From positions 1 to 33,387 of the forward strand of contig JACDNU010000030.1 of the NCBI GenBank assembly GCA_017656505.1: a DNA stretch of 33,387 nucleotides, in the 5' to 3' direction. Both the position numbers and the translations under genes were made by a program. The notes under the pieces are model-generated. The model saw nothing but the letters and a program-made list of their open reading frames with translations. It did no database searches and was not told where the DNA came from. Of the stretch, positions 30,085-33,387 are shown in pieces. This stretch comes from Archaeoglobus sp. Lineage in GTDB: Archaea > Halobacteriota > Archaeoglobi > Archaeoglobales > Archaeoglobaceae. The number at the start of each line of letters is the position of its first letter. The first letter of the stretch is position 1.

Positions 30085-30873
30085 ATGGAACTAATGAAAC
30101 ACCTTGGCCGGGATTTTGATAAGATCAGAGAGAAGAGACCGCTGATCCACCACATAACGAACTATGTCGCGATGAACGATTCAGCCAACGCAACTCTCGC
30201 GATAGGAGCATCACCTATTATGGCCCACGCCCATGACGAGGTTGAAGAATTGGTTTCCACTGCTTCAGCCCTTTTAATAAACATAGGCACGCTCGACAAC
30301 TACTGGTTTAAAAGTATGCTCCTCGCTGTAGGCGCTGCGAAAAAAATCCCAATTCTGCTCGATCCTGTTGGAGCGGGGGCAAGCAAGCTGAGAACTGAGG
30401 TAGCTTTACAATTGCTTAATTACAATATCTCCGTCGTGAAAGGCAATTATGGGGAAATTCTAAGTCTGAGTGGAGACAAAAGTGCGATCAAGGGAGTGGA
30501 TTCACTCGTGTCTTCTTTTGAAAAAGTTTCAGATGCTGTGAAAGACCTCTCAGCCAACTATAAAACGATCGCCGTTGCTACCGGAGAAGTTGACGTCATA
30601 TCGGATGGTAAAAAAGTTTATCTCATAAAAAACGGCACGGATAAATTTGAGAGAATCACCGCAAGCGGTTGTATGCTGGGCAGCGTGATCGCATCATTTC
30701 TCGCAGTCCAGAAAAATCCGCTGATAGCAGCGATTGAAGGTGTAGCCGTTTATACGATAGCAGGAGAACTTGCTGAAGAACAGACGGGGAGTTTTAAGGT
30801 AGCTTTGCTGGATAGTTTAGCAAAGATAGACGCTAAAACGGTTGGGGAAAGGATTAAATTGGAATTGTACTGA
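30085..30873 (+). CDS. thiM: Hydroxyethylthiazole kinase
   Basis: This 262-residue enzyme phosphorylates 4-methyl-5-(2-hydroxyethyl)thiazole for reuse in thiamine synthesis. Family marks are PLIHHITNYVAMNDSANATLAIGASPIM at the N-terminus (substrate pocket), LLDPVGAGAS, VVKGNYGEI (nucleotide region) and ITASGCMLGS, whose Cys196 is the catalytic residue region of ThiM. It is of usual length and has a leaderless promoter. thiE follows 81 bases downstream on the same strand, so the pair provides thiazole salvage and coupling; Thi4 at 20841 makes thiazole anew. No pyrimidine genes (thiC, thiD) are in the window. Confidence 0.94.
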   Translation: MELMKHLGRDFDKIREKRPLIHHITNYVAMNDSANATLAIGASPIMAHAHDEVEELVSTASALLINIGTLDNYWFKSMLLAVGAAKKIPILLDPVGAGASKLRTEVALQLLNYNISVVKGNYGEILSLSGDKSAIKGVDSLVSSFEKVSDAVKDLSANYKTIAVATGEVDVISDGKKVYLIKNGTDKFERITASGCMLGSVIASFLAVQKNPLIAAIEGVAVYTIAGELAEEQTGSFKVALLDSLAKIDAKTVGERIKLELY

Positions 30874-30876
30874 TTC

Positions 30877-30905
30877 AGGATGATAGCAGGATGATGAAGG
30901 ATGAT
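30877..30905 (+). repeat. Three AGGATGAT repeats between thiM and thiE
   Basis: AGGATGAT occurs at 30877-30884, 30888-30895 and 30898-30905, with a 10-11-base pitch. A fourth GATGAT precedes the thiE start (near 30946). A 19-codon open frame beginning ATGATGAAGG at 30892 crosses this region and ends at TGA a few bases before the thiE ATG. Confidence 0.6.
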
Positions 30906-30954
30906 GGAAGGAGGATTGCAAAACGCAGGTTAGAGATGGTAAAAAGATGATAAA

Positions 30955-31671
30955 ATGAGACTTGAGAAATATCTCCCTCTCTATTTCATAACAGATTCAA
31001 ACTTTGGTTACAAGCATGAGGAGCTGACAGAAATGGCTTTGAAGGCTGGAGTCAAAACTATTCAGTTTAGGGAGAAAAGAATGAGTACGAAAGAAATGTA
31101 TGAGATTGCAAAAAGAATAAGAAAACTTACAGAAGAGTATTCCGCCTTGTTCATAGTAAACGATAGACTCGATATCGCTCTTGCTGCAGATGCCGACGGC
31201 TTGCACGTCGGCCAAGATGATTTGCCGGCGAAGGTCGTTAGGAAGGTTGTTGGAGAGATTGTTGAGATAGGGGAGGCCGCTGGAAAAGTTGGAAAAATTA
31301 AAAAAGTTGCCGGAACAGTTGGAGAGGATACGATCAAGCATTTCATCCTTGGAGTTTCGGTAAGCAACGTAAGCGAGGCTTTAAAAGCTGAGAGAGACGG
31401 AGCAGATTACTTGGGAGCGGGGCCGATTTTCCGAACTTCAACCAAAGAGGATGCTGGAGATGCAATAGGGATTTCTGGGCTGAAAGAGATTGTTAACGCA
31501 GTAAGCATCCCAGTAGTTGCAATAGGAGGGATCAATCATTCAAACGCTAATCTTGTTCTCGAGACTGGATGTGCCGGAATTGCTGTTATTTCTGCTATAG
31601 CAGCAAGCAAAGATCCCAGAAAAAGTGCAGAGGAGCTTATAAAAATTGTTAGGGAATTTAAAGAGTTTTGA
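30955..31671 (+). CDS. thiE: Thiamine phosphate synthase
   Basis: This 238-residue TIM-barrel enzyme joins the thiazole and pyrimidine phosphates to thiamine phosphate. Marks are TIQFREKRMS (residues 35-44), LFIVNDRLDIALAADADGLHVGQDDLP (diphosphate and metal site), YLGAGPIFRTSTK (152-164), VVAIGGI (187-193) and GCAGIAVISAI. Between HVGQDDLP and GVSVS there is an extra, low-complexity stretch (about residues 100-129, Gly/Val/Lys/Glu-rich with GKVGK and GTVGE) where usual family members have only a short connection. It should lie on the surface. It lies downstream of thiM, and the ribosome-binding site is weak (GATGATAAA). Confidence 0.93.
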   Translation: MRLEKYLPLYFITDSNFGYKHEELTEMALKAGVKTIQFREKRMSTKEMYEIAKRIRKLTEEYSALFIVNDRLDIALAADADGLHVGQDDLPAKVVRKVVGEIVEIGEAAGKVGKIKKVAGTVGEDTIKHFILGVSVSNVSEALKAERDGADYLGAGPIFRTSTKEDAGDAIGISGLKEIVNAVSIPVVAIGGINHSNANLVLETGCAGIAVISAIAASKDPRKSAEELIKIVREFKEF

Positions 31672-31833
31672 TTCCAGAGGAGTTTGATCTAGTGGGATTC
31701 TGAAGATCCTGGAGATATTTTTATTTTCAAAATTTTGAGATTTCTAGGTTCGATTTTGGTATATTCAGAGCGATAGAACTTCAGATGGTTCAGAGAAATC
31801 GAAAGAAACCAAGAGAAAACAAAAAAGAAAAGA

Positions 31834-31842
31834 ATTAATATT
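31834..31842 (+). promoter_or_regulatory. Promoter of carboxyltransferase gene
   Basis: ATTAATATT is a TATA-like box about 33 bases before the ATG at 31871; GGTGA at 31862-31866 is the ribosome-binding site. The rest of the 199-base gap (31672-31870) is A/T-rich and holds several TTCAGA words but no gene. Confidence 0.45.
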
Positions 31843-31870
31843 CTGCCATTGAGCATTTTCCGGTGATTAA

Positions 31871-33301
31871 ATGAGGGTCAAGATCGTAGATCTCACGCTT
31901 AGGGATGGCCACCAGTCTTTGCTTGCCACTAGAATGCGAACTAGAGATATTCTGCCGATCGTTGAGAAGTTCGATGAATCAGGAATAGCTGTTATGGAGG
32001 TTTGGGGAGGGGCAACCTTCGATGCAGCTCACCGCTTTTTGAACGAAGATCCATGGGAGAGGCTCAGAGAGATTAGAAAGAGGGTAAAGAATGCCCAGCT
32101 TTCCATGCTTTTGAGAGGACAGAATGTGGTTGGCTACCGCCATTATCCCGACGATATTGTGGAGAAATTCGTGCTCAAGACCGCTGAAAACGGTTTAGAC
32201 TTCTTCAGGATTTTCGATGCTTTAAATGATGTGAGGAATCTTGAGACGGCAATAAAGACAGCAAAGAAAACGGATTCCCACGTCCAAGGAACTATTTGCT
32301 ACACGATTTCCCCCGTTCACACAATCGAGAAATACGTTGAGATTGCTGAAGAGCTTGTCGCCCTTGAAGTTGACTCGATATGCGTTAAGGATATGGCTGG
32401 ACTGCTATCTCCAAAGATGTCGTATGAGATTGTTAAAGCGTTAAAGAAGGAGGTTGGAATTCCGATAAATGTTCACTCGCACTACACAAGCGGGATGGCT
32501 TCGATGGCTTTGCTGAAGGGAGTCGAAGCCGGAGCAGAGCTAATCGATACCTGCATGTCACCGCTAAGTATGGGAACCAGCCATCCCCCAACGGAGAGTA
32601 TTGTCTACGCTTTGAACGAGCTAGGTTACGAGACTGGAGTTGATTTGGAAGTACTCATGGAAATCAGAGAGTACATGATGAAAATAAGGGAGAAGTATGC
32701 GGGCTACTTAGATCCGCTTTCCACAATCCCAGACACGAACGTTCTCGTTTATCAGATTCCAGGAGGTATGTTCTCCAACATGATAAGCCAGCTCAAGGAG
32801 CAAAACGCGATGGATAGGTTGCCGGAGGTGCTGGAGGAGGTTCCGAAAGTCAGAGAAGATCTGGGCTATCCGCCTCTGGTTACTCCAACCAGTCAGATCG
32901 TAGGCGTTCAGGCAGTCGTTAATGTGCTGGTTGGGGAGAGATACAAGGTTGTTACAAAGGAGACTAAGGATCTCGTCAGAGGTATGTACGGCAGGACGCC
33001 GGCCAAAATAAAGGATGAAATCGTTAAACTCATTCTGGGCGATGAGAAACCAATCGATTGCAGGCCGGCAGATTTGCTCGAGCCAGAATTCGAAAAGAGG
33101 AAGAAGGAGCTTGAAGCTGAGGGGATTGAAGCAAGCGATGAGAACGTTCTACTCTACGCCTTGTTCCCGCAGACCGGGCTCAAATTCCTCAAAGGTGAGA
33201 TTGAGGAGGAACCTTTCCCACCAGTCGCAAAGGCGGTTTCTGGAAAGTATAGGGTGGAGATAGAAGGCAAGGAATATGAGGTGGAAGTGGAACCGATGTG
33301 A
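31871..33301 (+). CDS. Carboxyltransferase subunit of pyruvate carboxylase / oxaloacetate decarboxylase
   Basis: This 476-residue protein is the carboxyltransferase (PycB/OadA type) that moves carbon dioxide between biotin and pyruvate/oxaloacetate. It starts with the conserved VDLTLRDGHQSLLATRMRT (metal ligand Asp12). FFRIFDALND, ICVKDMAGLLSP (Lys173, the carbamylated lysine) and HSHYTSGMA (His202 and His204, metal ligands) complete the active site; QIPGGMFSNM and the PTSQIVGVQA stretch are family marks. The usual C-terminal biotinyl domain with the AMKM lysine is missing; the protein ends soon after the linker (KYRVEIEGKEYEVEVEPM), so a separate biotin carrier is needed, and none is seen nearby. 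It fits with malic enzyme in C3/C4 metabolism. Confidence 0.9.
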   Translation: MRVKIVDLTLRDGHQSLLATRMRTRDILPIVEKFDESGIAVMEVWGGATFDAAHRFLNEDPWERLREIRKRVKNAQLSMLLRGQNVVGYRHYPDDIVEKFVLKTAENGLDFFRIFDALNDVRNLETAIKTAKKTDSHVQGTICYTISPVHTIEKYVEIAEELVALEVDSICVKDMAGLLSPKMSYEIVKALKKEVGIPINVHSHYTSGMASMALLKGVEAGAELIDTCMSPLSMGTSHPPTESIVYALNELGYETGVDLEVLMEIREYMMKIREKYAGYLDPLSTIPDTNVLVYQIPGGMFSNMISQLKEQNAMDRLPEVLEEVPKVREDLGYPPLVTPTSQIVGVQAVVNVLVGERYKVVTKETKDLVRGMYGRTPAKIKDEIVKLILGDEKPIDCRPADLLEPEFEKRKKELEAEGIEASDENVLLYALFPQTGLKFLKGEIEEEPFPPVAKAVSGKYRVEIEGKEYEVEVEPM

Positions 33302-33306
33302 ATCGA

Positions 33307-33331
33307 CAACCAAATTAACCAACCAATTAAC
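33307..33331. repeat. 12/13-base tandem repeat after carboxyltransferase gene
   Basis: CAACCAAATTAAC (33307-33319) is followed directly by CAACCAATTAAC (33320-33331), identical but for one missing A. Confidence 0.6.
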
Positions 33332-33351
33332 AATATAGGGTCCTTACAAAA

Positions 33352-33387
33352 CTAACTCTCAGCCAACCTCTGCAATACCTTCTTTTC
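33352..33387 (-). CDS. Possible C-terminal end of a minus-strand gene (partial)
   Basis: On the minus strand the last 36 bases of the window read as eleven sense codons (EKKVLQRLAES) followed by TAG at 33352-33354. The charged helical sequence looks like a protein end and would make a convergent neighbour of the carboxyltransferase gene. Eleven codons are too few to be sure, and the product cannot be named. Confidence 0.35.
   Translation of the reverse strand, partial: EKKVLQRLAES

Noticed and set aside
30871-30954. Possible C/D-box small RNA suggested by ATGATGA and CTGA words between thiM and thiE.
   Set aside because: The C-like and D-like words are in the wrong order and are explained by the GATGAT direct repeats.
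1-33387. CRISPR arrays, insertion sequences, tRNA genes or integration sites.
   Set aside because: No evenly spaced repeats of 24-37 bases, no transposase or integrase motifs and no tRNA-like clover-leaf were seen on either strand.

Overview
The window looks like chromosomal DNA of a hyperthermophilic euryarchaeon of the order Archaeoglobales (an Archaeoglobus, Geoglobus or Ferroglobus relative). Three things point there: an F420-dependent NADP reductase (npdG/fno), a macro-domain protein that reads as the ortholog of A. fulgidus Af1521, and archaeal gene starts. Many genes have a TATA box about 25 bases before the start codon and no ribosome-binding site (leaderless); genes inside operons use GGTGA/GGAGG-type sites and overlapping stops and starts. 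The species call is from memory of family sequences, not from a search.

Layout. 91-9690: two consecutive, paralogous branched-chain-amino-acid-type ABC transporter operons, each with lipoprotein binding protein, two permeases and two ATPases in the same order. 9780-10153: a frameshifted DNA ligase D-type 3'-phosphoesterase. 10318-12465 (minus): F420H2:NADP oxidoreductase and malic enzyme. 12609-14896: a ribbon-helix-helix regulator, an unknown small protein, and a large lipoprotein with a Pro-rich, sequon-rich stalk. 14935-17136: a DrrAB-like ABC exporter and a small winged-helix protein. 17159-19757 (minus): iron uptake operon feoB plus a DtxR-FeoA fusion regulator, with an iron-box-like palindrome in its promoter. 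19874-21608: radical SAM protein and Thi4 thiazole synthase. 21609-21942: a gene-poor stretch with decayed-looking coding fragments. 21943-23482: macro-domain protein, an unknown HTH-like protein and a CGGC-domain protein. 23627-29105: acyl-CoA dehydrogenase, a cyclic-nucleotide-binding/CBS/DUF294 sensor protein, a DnaQ-like exonuclease, a two-helix membrane protein and an acetate-type Na+/solute symporter. 29186-33301: a Trm5-like methyltransferase (minus), thiM, thiE and the carboxyltransferase subunit of a pyruvate carboxylase/oxaloacetate decarboxylase. A possible gene end on the minus strand reaches the right edge.

How the genes fit together. The window serves uptake of amino-acid-like and carboxylate solutes, acyl-CoA oxidation, the C3/C4 node (malic enzyme, oxaloacetate/pyruvate carboxyl transfer), NADPH supply from F420H2, iron uptake with its own regulator, and thiamine synthesis and salvage (Thi4, ThiM, ThiE). 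I see no tRNA, rRNA, CRISPR array, insertion sequence or prophage.

The least expected signals are: short tandem duplications (about 8-17 bases, two or three copies) in many gaps between genes, several of them in promoters; the feo operator; the sensor/exonuclease/symporter module; and the broken phosphoesterase.
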